DNA of 34,109 nt, taken from assembly GCA_046262635.1 (NCBI GenBank), contig JBHEMK010000071.1, forward strand, positions 1 to 34,109. Direction: 5' to 3'. Below the pieces are notes generated by a model, which saw only the letters and a list, made by a program, of their open reading frames with translations, had not been told where the DNA came from and searched no databases. Positions 8,194-14,969 of the stretch are shown in pieces (the stretch's first letter is position 1; each line of letters starts with the position of its first letter). The position numbers and the translations under genes were made by a program. This stretch comes from JBHEMK01 sp046262635 (lineage in GTDB: Bacteria; Actinomycetota; Thermoleophilia; Gaiellales; Gaiellaceae).

Positions 8194-8604
8194 TCAGGAG
8201 ACGCGGGCGGCGAAAACGACGTATCGGTAGCGGGAGCTGCCGGCCGGGTAGCACGCAGAGACTACGAGGCCCTTGTAGCGGAGCACCCACAGCTGTGAAG
8301 GCAGGACGATTCTGCTGTGTCGGACGACGTACCGGACGCTTCCGACCTTAATCCTGTCGCCGAATCGCAGGTCGGGCAGGTGGAGGAACGGATGCGTGTG
8401 GGTCGTGCGGTGTCCGGCAATTGCGAGGGTGTCGGTATCGCGGTAATAGACGATCGGGCCCCTGCTCAGCGTGGGTTGAATCGCGACGTCGAGGTGCAAC
8501 CGCGGTATCACGAGCATTGTTGCCGGCGCTGACGTGGCAGGGCCGGCGAGTGCCAGCCCTGCCACGATCAGAAGCAGCGTACTAGGGAGTGAACGGAAGA
8601 GCAT
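8194..8604 (-). CDS. Sortase (class E/F-like), short
   Basis: This 136-residue protein has an N-terminal hydrophobic anchor (about residues 9-26) and a minimal sortase fold. The catalytic His is H65 in IAGHRTT, the catalytic Cys is C118 in VVSACYP, and the conserved Arg is R125 or R127 in SSRYRYVVFA. Sortases cleave a C-terminal sorting signal and attach proteins to the cell wall or to pilins. The enzyme is shorter than the usual roughly 200 residues, mainly because almost no linker separates the membrane anchor from the core. The ATG follows AGAAGGG, a good ribosome-binding site. Its first 23 bp overlap the end of the Thr-rich secreted protein gene, so that protein is an obvious substrate candidate. 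The catalytic triad looks intact. Confidence 0.85.
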   Translation of the reverse strand: MLFRSLPSTLLLIVAGLALAGPATSAPATMLVIPRLHLDVAIQPTLSRGPIVYYRDTDTLAIAGHRTTHTHPFLHLPDLRFGDRIKVGSVRYVVRHSRIVLPSQLWVLRYKGLVVSACYPAGSSRYRYVVFAARVS

Positions 8605-9250
8605 GAACCCTTCTGATGCTCGCCGCGTTGACCTGCGAATGCGAACGCTTGGGCTGAGCCTTTGCCTTCCGTACCGCCTTGTGACGGACGACCTTGTGGA
8701 CGGCTCGCTTCTTCGAGACGCGGACTCCGGCGACGCCGCTGCGCTGCGTCGGCTGTGCCGGCGACGCCTGGGTGCCCTGGTTCGAAACGGCCGGTGTGGT
8801 CGGCGCGTTCGATGCCGTCGTTGTCTCCACAGGGGTTGACTCGGTAACGACCGCCGTCGTTGTCTCGGCGCTGGTCGTTGTCTCGGCGTTGGTCGTCGTG
8901 TCCGGCAGGGTCGTGGCCACCGTGCTCGTCGTGACCGGGATCGTTTCCCCGGTGGTGGTCGTCGTCGTGACCGGGGTCGTCTCCACGGTCGTCGTCGACT
9001 GAGCGAGGCAGTGATCCTCGTTCACGCCGCCGACGCCGTTGTTGCCGTGAACCTGGCAGTCCTTGCCGTTCTGGGACGGATCCGGCCGACAAACCTTCCC
9101 GGTGTTCCCGTGCGAGCACGGACCTTGGCCCGGAGGCGCAGGCGGCGCAGTGGCCGATGCCATCATTGGCAGCGTGCCCGCCAGCAGGCCCAGCGCGAGC
9201 ACCAGCGGAGCAGCGAGCAGCAGCAACTTCGGCCGTGTGAAACGCTTCAT
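8582..9250 (-). CDS. Secreted Thr-rich protein, possible sortase partner
   Basis: The 222-residue product has a signal peptide (MKRFTRPKLLLL and a hydrophobic stretch), then a Gly/Asn/His-rich segment with four cysteines (PCSHGNTG to EDHCL). A low-complexity Thr/Val/Glu region follows, and a basic Lys/Arg/His tail ends in ALPFTP. The start at 9250 is set by GGAG eight bases upstream. It is co-transcribed with, and overlaps, the sortase gene. LPFTP at the very end resembles an LPXT sorting box but lacks the following hydrophobic segment, so classic anchoring is not supported. The Thr-rich part looks like a cell-wall-spanning or glycosylated stalk. I do not recognise the family. Confidence 0.7.
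   Translation of the reverse strand: MKRFTRPKLLLLAAPLVLALGLLAGTLPMMASATAPPAPPGQGPCSHGNTGKVCRPDPSQNGKDCQVHGNNGVGGVNEDHCLAQSTTTVETTPVTTTTTTGETIPVTTSTVATTLPDTTTNAETTTSAETTTAVVTESTPVETTTASNAPTTPAVSNQGTQASPAQPTQRSGVAGVRVSKKRAVHKVVRHKAVRKAKAQPKRSHSQVNAASIRRVHALPFTP
8856..8891 (-). repeat. Two 18-bp tandem repeats in the Thr-rich region
   Basis: Two copies of an 18-bp unit lie head to tail with one mismatch, inside the Thr-rich coding region. They encode repeated Ala-Glu-Thr-Thr-Thr type hexapeptides. The number of repeats may vary between strains by slippage. Confidence 0.6.
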
Positions 9251-9435
9251 AGATAAACTCCATTCGCCGCAGTGATGGATCCCGCGACCCCGTTGCCCGG
9301 AGCCGCTCGGGCTCACTGTAGGGGCGCATCCGCCGAAAGCCAGGCCCGATCACTCGACCGAGGGAGCTTGCAGGCGCAAGATCACTCGATCGGGGTAGCG
9401 CGGCTAGCGGGCTGCGTCGTTCGCGTCGGAACGCG

Positions 9436-9978
9436 TCAGTTGCGCGATCCGAAGTCGGTCGTGATGACCGTGACGTCACCGCCGCCGTAGACGCCGGGAG
9501 CTGCAGCGGCGTGCACCGCGGAGATGCCGATCTCGGTCCAGGTCGGGTCGAGGATGTTCTTGCGGTGCTCAGGGCTTTGCATCCAGAGGCGAAGCGCCTC
9601 CGAGGCGGCGAGATCGGGCGCTTCCCAGACGAGGTTCTCGCCGACTGCCCAGCGCCTGAACGCCGCGCCGAAGGGATACGAGCGGGCGATCCGAGCCTCG
9701 AAGCTCCCGCCGTTTGCAGAGCTGTGGGCGAAGTATCCGAGCCGCGCCATCTCCTGCGAGTGCTGGCGAGCGGCGCTCGAGAGGCCAGCCGAGATGCGTA
9801 GGGGCACCAGACCGCGAGCAACACGCGTCGCGTTCAGCGACGAGAGCACATCTGACTCCAGCGACGACAGACGGCCGGAGCGCTGGGCGGCACGGCTGCC
9901 GGCTGCCGATGCCGAAGTTGGCATCAAGAGCGCGAGCAGCAATGCGGTGAGCAGGAAAATCCGCGTTGCACGTGTCAC
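9436..9978 (-). CDS. Secreted CAP-domain (SCP/PR1, YkwD-like) protein
   Basis: The 180-residue product has a signal peptide (basic TRATR, then a Leu/Ala-rich core ending ASAAG). A CAP domain follows, with LNATRVARGLVPLRI, then HSQEMARLGYFAHSS, the GENLVW motif and WMQSPEHRKNILDPTWTEIG. The conserved His and Glu residues of the CAP cavity are present. Bacterial CAP proteins are extracellular; their exact activity is mostly unknown, with cell-wall or lipid binding suggested. I chose GTG at 9978 because it directly precedes the signal peptide. The frame is open upstream to 10173, but that part is Arg/Pro-rich and overlaps the candidate riboswitch. The start is moderately sure, the family sure. 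Confidence 0.88.
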   Translation of the reverse strand: MTRATRIFLLTALLLALLMPTSASAAGSRAAQRSGRLSSLESDVLSSLNATRVARGLVPLRISAGLSSAARQHSQEMARLGYFAHSSANGGSFEARIARSYPFGAAFRRWAVGENLVWEAPDLAASEALRLWMQSPEHRKNILDPTWTEIGISAVHAAAAPGVYGGGDVTVITTDFGSRN

Positions 9979-10109
9979 GCGGTGTCTATCGGAACCCGCG
10001 GTCGCCGGTCGGATCCCTCCTTCGAGCGGAGTGGATCGGATCTGACGCGGAAGCCGCCGAGGTTGCCTGACTCGCACCGCCCCACCGCGGCGATCGACGA
10101 ATGTTCTCC

Positions 10110-10252
10110 GGTCGGTGGCTGTACGGAGCCGTCGGACGTATTGAGGGGCGGGGGCGCGACCGTGAGCGGCCACAGGTGCGCCCCCTGAGTGCTGGCTTCC
10201 CCGGGCGGCGAAACTTTAACGTCCTCACCCGCCGGGCTGATGCAGCGGACCC
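10110..10252 (-). ncRNA. Candidate c-di-AMP riboswitch (ydaO/yuaA type)
   Basis: On the minus strand, upstream of the CAP gene, a structured leader can be drawn. Outer pairing GGTC..GCTG with CAGC..GACC closes it (10247 region with 10110-10121). A GCTGCATC segment resembles the conserved GCUGAAUC. A GC-rich hairpin follows, CCCGGCGG with a bulged CCGCCCGGG. Next comes CGGGGAAGCCAGCACTCAGG, which resembles the ydaO core with its GCACUC. A perfect 8-bp stem (10178-10185 with 10150-10157) comes next. The 3' part CGTCCGACGGCT resembles CCCGACAGCU. In actinobacteria this riboswitch often controls cell-wall hydrolase-type genes, which fits the CAP gene. The match was made by eye and has mismatches. 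Confidence 0.45.
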
Positions 10253-10449
10253 CGGCACCGAAGCCGCGCGGACAGATCGGGAGATGCTCGTGCCGGTTCT
10301 GTCCGGATCGTCGGCTTCGTTGTCGAGATGGGCGACCGAAAGACGGAGTCGCCTGCTCGGGCCCGGGATCCCGCCCCTTGGGCGGATCCGGCCCGGATCC
10401 GCCTGCGTTCCCGCGCCGCCGAGGACGCAAAGTTCAGCCTCGGTGTGAA
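10253..10449. other. Intergenic region upstream of the riboswitch candidate
   Basis: There is no convincing gene. It should contain the promoter for the leader RNA and the CAP gene on the minus strand; I cannot pick one -10 box with confidence. Confidence 0.4.
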
Positions 10450-10842
10450 CTACTGAGTCGTGTCGTCTCTGGGGCCAGGACTTCCAGTCAGCTTCCGGCT
10501 GATCCAGTTCCGCGCCTGCGGCACCGCCCCGGCTGCGGCTCCAGCACCAATCAAGGTGAGCAGGATGTTTCGCAGCTTGTGGCTGCGCTTCTTCTCGGCG
10601 CGCTTCCATGCCCCCTGGGCGTTGATCCTCATCGCCTTGAGTTGCCGCTGCAGTTCCTGGTCCGAGGCGAGACGGGCGACGGCAGCGACGGCTCCGACTC
10701 GCGGTCGGGCCCGTCGCTTGGCAGCCTTGCCGTGGCTCACCGCTGCGATCAGCTGCTTGCGAAACTTCTTGTCTGCTACGAGCTCACGCGCGAACTCCGC
10801 GGCGCTCGTCGAGCTCTGCCCCAGTTCCTTCCGGCCTAGCAT
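10450..10842 (-). CDS. Small basic membrane protein, unknown function
   Basis: The 130-residue product is strongly basic. It has two repeated helical segments, FARELVADKKFRKQLIAAV and VARLASDQELQRQLKAM, that resemble each other, as if an internal duplication were present. A Lys/Arg-rich stretch (KRAEKKRSHKLRN) is followed by a Gly/Ala-rich hydrophobic segment (LLTLIGAGAAAGAVP) that could span the membrane. The start ATG follows AAAGGAGAGACG, one of the clearest Shine-Dalgarno sites in the window. I do not recognise the family. It may tether a helical domain to the membrane. Confidence 0.7.
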   Translation of the reverse strand: MLGRKELGQSSTSAAEFARELVADKKFRKQLIAAVSHGKAAKRRARPRVGAVAAVARLASDQELQRQLKAMRINAQGAWKRAEKKRSHKLRNILLTLIGAGAAAGAVPQARNWISRKLTGSPGPRDDTTQ

Positions 10843-11195
10843 CGTCTCTCCTTTTCTCGGGCCTAGACATCTATCATGGCGGCGGCCGCCGCGCTGCCGC
10901 TGGCAGAGGCTCTCGTTCCGGCGCCCGGTGTGAGGGGAGTCCGGCTGGGTTGGCCGCCACAGCCAAGGCCCACGCGCTCGGCGCGTCCTGATGCGGGGCT
11001 GATTCCTCCCCGCGCGTTCGGCTGTATACTCATGCGGCGCCAGAGCTCAAGGCAGCCCGCCAGGAAGCGGTGCCCGCGCGAGAACCTGTCCTACGCGCCG
11101 GCGCGAAGCCCCTGATCTCGGTGCGGGCGAGCAACCTCGGCTCGACCATGCCTTCTTTGCATGCAACTTCCTCGCGACGCGCCTCCCGCTACGGA
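10843..11195. other. 353-bp intergenic region with promoter-like and palindromic sites
   Basis: No gene is supported. TATACT (11025-11030) is a near-consensus plus-strand -10 box, but only a 28-codon frame follows it. A perfect 10-bp palindrome, TTGCATGCAA (11157-11166), lies just past the stop of the minus-strand oxidoreductase. The promoter of the small basic protein must lie in the 10843-10950 part. Confidence 0.35.
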
Positions 11196-12158
11196 TTACT
11201 GCGGGATCCTGAGAACAATCTTGCCCATCTGCTCGCCGGCCTCGAGCCGCTCATGTGCCGCCGCCGCCTCGGCCAGCGGCAGCACCTGATCGACGAGCGG
11301 CAGGGCCCGCCTGGCGGCGACAAGTTCGTACGCGCCCTCGAAATCTCGCTTCGTGCCCATCGTCGAGCCGAGAATTGTCAGCTGCTTCCACCAGATGCGG
11401 TGCAGCGCCGCCGGCGGGTTGGGGCCAGTCGTCGCGCCGCAGACGGTCACCCTGCCGGAGTGGCGGACGACGTCGAGCGACGTCTTCCAGGTCGCCTCGC
11501 CGACGTGCTCCACCACGACGTCCGCGCCAAGGCCGCCGGTGATCTCCATGACGGCGGCTCTCACGTCGTCGACCCCGTGGTTGATCGTCGCATCCGCGCC
11601 GAGCTCGCGTGCGCGGGCGAGCTTGGCGGCGCTCGAGGAGGTGACGATCGTCCGCCCCCCGAGGGCGCGCGCGATCGCAAGCGCCGCGGTCGAGACGCCT
11701 CCGCCGATCCCCCAGATGAAGACCCACTCGCCCTCGGCGAGGCAGGCCCGCGTCACGAGCATCCGGTAGGCGGTCTCGAAGACGAGCGGGAACGCCGCCG
11801 CCTGCTCGAACGAGAGCCCGTCCGGAAGCCGGTAGACGTTCGCCTCGGGCACCGTGATCAACTCTGCGTTTGTGCCGTCGCCGTGCTCGCCGACGACGTA
11901 GATCTTCTCGCCCTGCTCGATCCCCGGATTGATCACCACCGGCTCGCCGGTGTCGGCGCGGATGCCGGCGCCGTCGGCGCCGAGAATGCGCGGCTTGGGC
12001 ACCGAGGGAAGTCCCTTGCGGATCCAGATGTCGAGGTGATTCAGCGCCGAGGCCCGCAGCTCTACCAGCACCTCGCCCGGCTTCGGCTCGGGATCAGGCG
12101 CGTCCTCGTAGCGGAGCACCTCCGGGCCTCCGTCCTCGTGGATGCGTACGGCCTTCAT
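11196..12158 (-). CDS. MDR-superfamily zinc-type/quinone oxidoreductase
   Basis: This 320-residue cytoplasmic enzyme of the medium-chain dehydrogenase/reductase family has a GroES-like N-terminal half (VRIHEDGGPEVLRYEDAPDP, then LNHLDIWIRKG). A Rossmann half follows with the NADP(H)-binding motif GIGGGVSTAALAIARALGG, then SSAAKLARARELGAD. The catalytic-zinc cysteine usual in alcohol dehydrogenases is not at its expected place; LNHLDIW replaces it, and the cysteine quartet of the structural zinc is also missing. It therefore resembles quinone oxidoreductase or enoyl-reductase members. The start at 12158 is 17 bp from the divergent queG start, and the promoters overlap. The substrate is not predictable. 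Confidence 0.88.
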   Translation of the reverse strand: MKAVRIHEDGGPEVLRYEDAPDPEPKPGEVLVELRASALNHLDIWIRKGLPSVPKPRILGADGAGIRADTGEPVVINPGIEQGEKIYVVGEHGDGTNAELITVPEANVYRLPDGLSFEQAAAFPLVFETAYRMLVTRACLAEGEWVFIWGIGGGVSTAALAIARALGGRTIVTSSSAAKLARARELGADATINHGVDDVRAAVMEITGGLGADVVVEHVGEATWKTSLDVVRHSGRVTVCGATTGPNPPAALHRIWWKQLTILGSTMGTKRDFEGAYELVAARRALPLVDQVLPLAEAAAAHERLEAGEQMGKIVLRIPQ

Positions 12159-12163
12159 GCGTG

Positions 12164-12170
12164 CAGAATC
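12164..12170. promoter_or_regulatory. Overlapping divergent -10 boxes, queG / oxidoreductase
   Basis: The start codons of the two genes are only 17 bp apart (12158 and 12176). On the plus strand CAGAAT (12164-12169) ends 6 nt before the queG ATG. On the minus strand GATTCT (12165-12170) ends 6 nt before the oxidoreductase ATG. Each is one base off TAnnnT. The two polymerases could not bind at once. Confidence 0.45.
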
Positions 12171-12175
12171 CTCGC

Positions 12176-13183
12176 ATGACGGCGCGCGAGCTGACGCAAC
12201 TGGCCGAGGAGCTCGGGATCGACGTCGTCGGCGCAGCCCCCGTAGGACCGTACGAGGCAACCGAGCGCCACATCCGCGATCGGCGCGCCCGCGGCCTCTT
12301 CGCGGACATGAAGTTCACGATGGCGCGGCCCGAGCTTTCGTGCCACCCCGAGACGCTCCTCCCAGACGCGCGCACCGTCGTGTCCGCGGCGCTCTGCTAC
12401 TGGCATCCCGAGCCCGCCCGGCCTGAGAACCACGGCCGCCTGCCCCGCTACACCTGGAGTGACCGCTATGCGAGTCTGCGCCAGCGGCTGGATGAGCTGG
12501 GCCGCCGGCTGGGCGGTTCCTACCGCGTCCTCGTGGACGCGAACCAGCACGTGGACCGCGAGGCGGCCGCCCGTGCCGGGGTCGGCTTCTACGGCAAGAA
12601 CACGCTGTTGATCACGCGGCGCCATGGGTCCTGGGTCGTGCTGGGCACGCTCGTGACCGACATCGAGCTCGGGCCGACGCGGCCGCTCGAGCTCGACTGT
12701 GGCTCGTGCCGGCTCTGCATTGATGCCTGTCCCACCGGCGCGCTCGACGAGCCTGGCACGCTCGACGCCACCCGCTGCCTCTCGTACTGGACGCAGGCAG
12801 CCGATGTGATCCCCGAAGCCTATCGCGCGGAGCTCGGCGCCCAGGTCTACGGCTGCGACATCTGCCAGGATGTGTGCCCGTGGAACCGCGGGGTCGAGCG
12901 GCGCCGCGCCGGCGAGTCGCTGCCGCCGGAGGCCGGGCCGCACGTCTCTCTGGTCGACTGGCTCGCGGCGGACGGCGTCGAGCTCGTGCGGGAGTACGAT
13001 CGGCTCTACGTGCCCGGGAACGAGCCGCGCTGGCTGAAGCGAAACGCGCTCGTAGCGGCCGGGAACGTCGGCGGGCCGGCCACACGCGAAGCCGTGGCCG
13101 GGTACGCGGAGCACGACGACCCGGTGCTCCGCGAGCACGCGTCATGGGCGCTCGCCCGCATCGAGGAGCGAGATGCGACCTGA
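12176..13183 (+). CDS. queG: Epoxyqueuosine reductase QueG
   Basis: The 335-residue enzyme has an N-terminal cobalamin-binding/reductase domain, with candidate catalytic Asp at D121 (VDANQHVD) and the conserved GVGFYGKNTLLITRR. A double [4Fe-4S] ferredoxin-like domain follows, with CGSCRLCIDACPTGAL (C175, C178, C181, C185) and GCDICQDVCPWN. A C-terminal HEAT-like segment contains WLKRNALVAAGN and WALARIEER. QueG reduces epoxyqueuosine to queuosine in tRNA, the last pathway step. queA and tgt lie about 16 kb downstream. ATG at 12176 is chosen over GTG at 12161 because of the -10 box 6 nt upstream. The gene overlaps the next one by 11 bp. Confidence 0.93.
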   Translation: MTARELTQLAEELGIDVVGAAPVGPYEATERHIRDRRARGLFADMKFTMARPELSCHPETLLPDARTVVSAALCYWHPEPARPENHGRLPRYTWSDRYASLRQRLDELGRRLGGSYRVLVDANQHVDREAAARAGVGFYGKNTLLITRRHGSWVVLGTLVTDIELGPTRPLELDCGSCRLCIDACPTGALDEPGTLDATRCLSYWTQAADVIPEAYRAELGAQVYGCDICQDVCPWNRGVERRRAGESLPPEAGPHVSLVDWLAADGVELVREYDRLYVPGNEPRWLKRNALVAAGNVGGPATREAVAGYAEHDDPVLREHASWALARIEERDAT

Positions 13184-14963
13184 GAGCCGCCTGCCGGCCT
13201 CGGAGCGCTGGATCGCCTGGGTCAGGCTGGGTGCGCTCGTCTTCGCAGCGCTTGAGGTCGGGGTGTTCACACAGCGCTTCCCCGCCGGGTACGAGCGCTG
13301 GGCTTGGCTGATCACGGTGATCTTCGCCGCCGGCACCGCCCTGTTCTTCTGGCTGAGCCGCGGCGACCCGCTGAGGTGGCCCCGGGAGGTCGGGCTCGCC
13401 GCGCTCGCCTTCGATACTGCGGTGATCGCGGCCTACGCCGTGGTCTATTCGTACGAGTACGGCAATCCGGCCCGCTGGGCGCTGATCTTCGCCGTGCTTG
13501 AGGGCGCTCTCCGCTACGAGGTTCGCGGCGGCATCAGCGTTTCGGTCGCTCTCATCCCCGTTTTCGGCTTTGAGGAGTGGTGGCGGGCCGAGCATTTTGG
13601 GCCCCCCGGCTTCCTCGTCGTTCGCGCCACTTTCCCGGCTGCGACCCACCTCGTTACCGGCCTGATGATCGGTTGGCTCGTCAGGTGCCTCGACCTGGAG
13701 GCGGGGCGCGCCCGGGCGGAGGCGGCCGAGGCGGCGGAGCTGCGAGACGAGCTCGGCCGCCGGGTCGACGTGCTCGAGGCGGCCGCCCGCTGCGCGCGGG
13801 CCCTCGGCTCCTCGCTCGACCTCGAGCAGGCATTCGGAGCGTTCATCCGCGAGCTGAGGGGACTCGTCCCGTTCGAGCGGGTGGCGATCGTGCTGGTCGA
13901 GAGCGACATCGCCGTGGTGGTCGCGGCGGCGGGCCGGGGGACGCAGACCGTCTTCCCGACGGGGAGCGCCGCCAGCGCCTCGGGAACCGTCCTCGACGAG
14001 GTGCTCAAGGGCCGGACGGTCGTGCGGGCGGACATGGCCGAGCAGCTCTACGCCGAGGAGCCGGAATTCGTCAATCTCGGCCTGCTCAGCCGACTCGCCG
14101 CGCCGCTCCTCGTCGGCGCCCGCCCGATCGGGATGCTCTCGCTCCTGCGTGAGCGGCCGGACGCCTTCTCAGCGGAAGAGATCGAGCTCGTGACGCTGCT
14201 CGGCCGCCTCGTCGCCGGTGCCGTCCAGAACATCCGCTCCTACGAGGGCGAGCGGCAGACCGTCGAGGAGCTGCGGCGCCTCTCTGCGTTGCGCGCGGAC
14301 TTCGTCTCGCTCGTCTCGCACGAGCTGCGCAGCCCGATGGCCGCCGTGATCGGCTCGGCGAGAACGCTGCACCAGCGCTGGCGGCAGCTCTCCGCCGAGC
14401 ACCGGGACGCGTTTCTGGCGCTGATCGGCGACGAGACGCAGCGGCTTGCAGACCTGATCGCCGACGTGCTCGACACATCGCGCATCGAGGCCGGGACGTT
14501 CAGTTTCAGCTTCAGCGATGTCGATGTCACCGATTTGGTCAACGAGGTCGTCGCGACGGCTGCGCTCGGCCAGGACGAAGTGCCGGTTTTCGCCAATGTG
14601 AGCGGATTGTTGCCGGTGGTTCGCGGCGACAACGAGCGGCTGCGCCAAGTGGTCACGAACCTGGTCGACAATGCAATCAAGTACTCGCCGGCGGGCAAGG
14701 CCGTCGAGGTGACAGCTCGCGCGGAGGAGGCGAGCGTGCAGATCGCCGTCCGCGACGCCGGCCCGGGGATCGCGACCGAAAACCAGAAACTGATCTTCGA
14801 GAAGTTTGGCCGTGCCGACGTCGGCGGCGCGGCGATGCCCGGCACCGGCCTCGGCCTCTTCATCGCGCGTTCGATCGCCGAGGCCCACGGCGGCTCGGTC
14901 GAGGTCAGCTCGAGGGCCGGCAGCGGCGCCACCTTTACGCTGACGCTTCCCGCTGAGCGGTAG
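13173..14963 (+). CDS. Membrane GAF-domain sensor histidine kinase
   Basis: The 596-residue protein has about six hydrophobic segments in residues 15-185, probably a membrane sensor. A short Ala/Glu/Arg coiled coil (about 185-210) and a GAF domain (about 215-360) follow. The HisKA domain carries phospho-accepting H383 in SLVSHELRSPM. The HATPase domain has NLVDNAIKYSPAG (N box), DAGPGIA (G1) and GTGLGLFIARSIAEAHGG (G2). It should autophosphorylate and pass phosphate to a response regulator, but none is adjacent, so it is an orphan. The gene overlaps queG by 11 bp, so the two are co-translated. It ends 6 bp from the convergent PafBC-like gene, with no terminator between. Confidence 0.9.
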   Translation: MRPESRLPASERWIAWVRLGALVFAALEVGVFTQRFPAGYERWAWLITVIFAAGTALFFWLSRGDPLRWPREVGLAALAFDTAVIAAYAVVYSYEYGNPARWALIFAVLEGALRYEVRGGISVSVALIPVFGFEEWWRAEHFGPPGFLVVRATFPAATHLVTGLMIGWLVRCLDLEAGRARAEAAEAAELRDELGRRVDVLEAAARCARALGSSLDLEQAFGAFIRELRGLVPFERVAIVLVESDIAVVVAAAGRGTQTVFPTGSAASASGTVLDEVLKGRTVVRADMAEQLYAEEPEFVNLGLLSRLAAPLLVGARPIGMLSLLRERPDAFSAEEIELVTLLGRLVAGAVQNIRSYEGERQTVEELRRLSALRADFVSLVSHELRSPMAAVIGSARTLHQRWRQLSAEHRDAFLALIGDETQRLADLIADVLDTSRIEAGTFSFSFSDVDVTDLVNEVVATAALGQDEVPVFANVSGLLPVVRGDNERLRQVVTNLVDNAIKYSPAGKAVEVTARAEEASVQIAVRDAGPGIATENQKLIFEKFGRADVGGAAMPGTGLGLFIARSIAEAHGGSVEVSSRAGSGATFTLTLPAER

Positions 14964-14969
14964 GCCTGC

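Noticed and set aside
8820..9000. Repeat block that could be mistaken for a CRISPR array
   Set aside because: Repeats are 18-bp tandem units without spacers and encode Thr-rich protein in frame.
10981..11115. 28-codon ORF right after the TATACT box
   Set aside because: It has no ribosome-binding site, basic low-information composition, and an ATG too close to the -10 box to be in the transcript.
11070..12179. Plus-strand frame of 369 codons
   Set aside because: It is antisense to the oxidoreductase gene; only the first 40 codons are outside it, and no start signal supports them.
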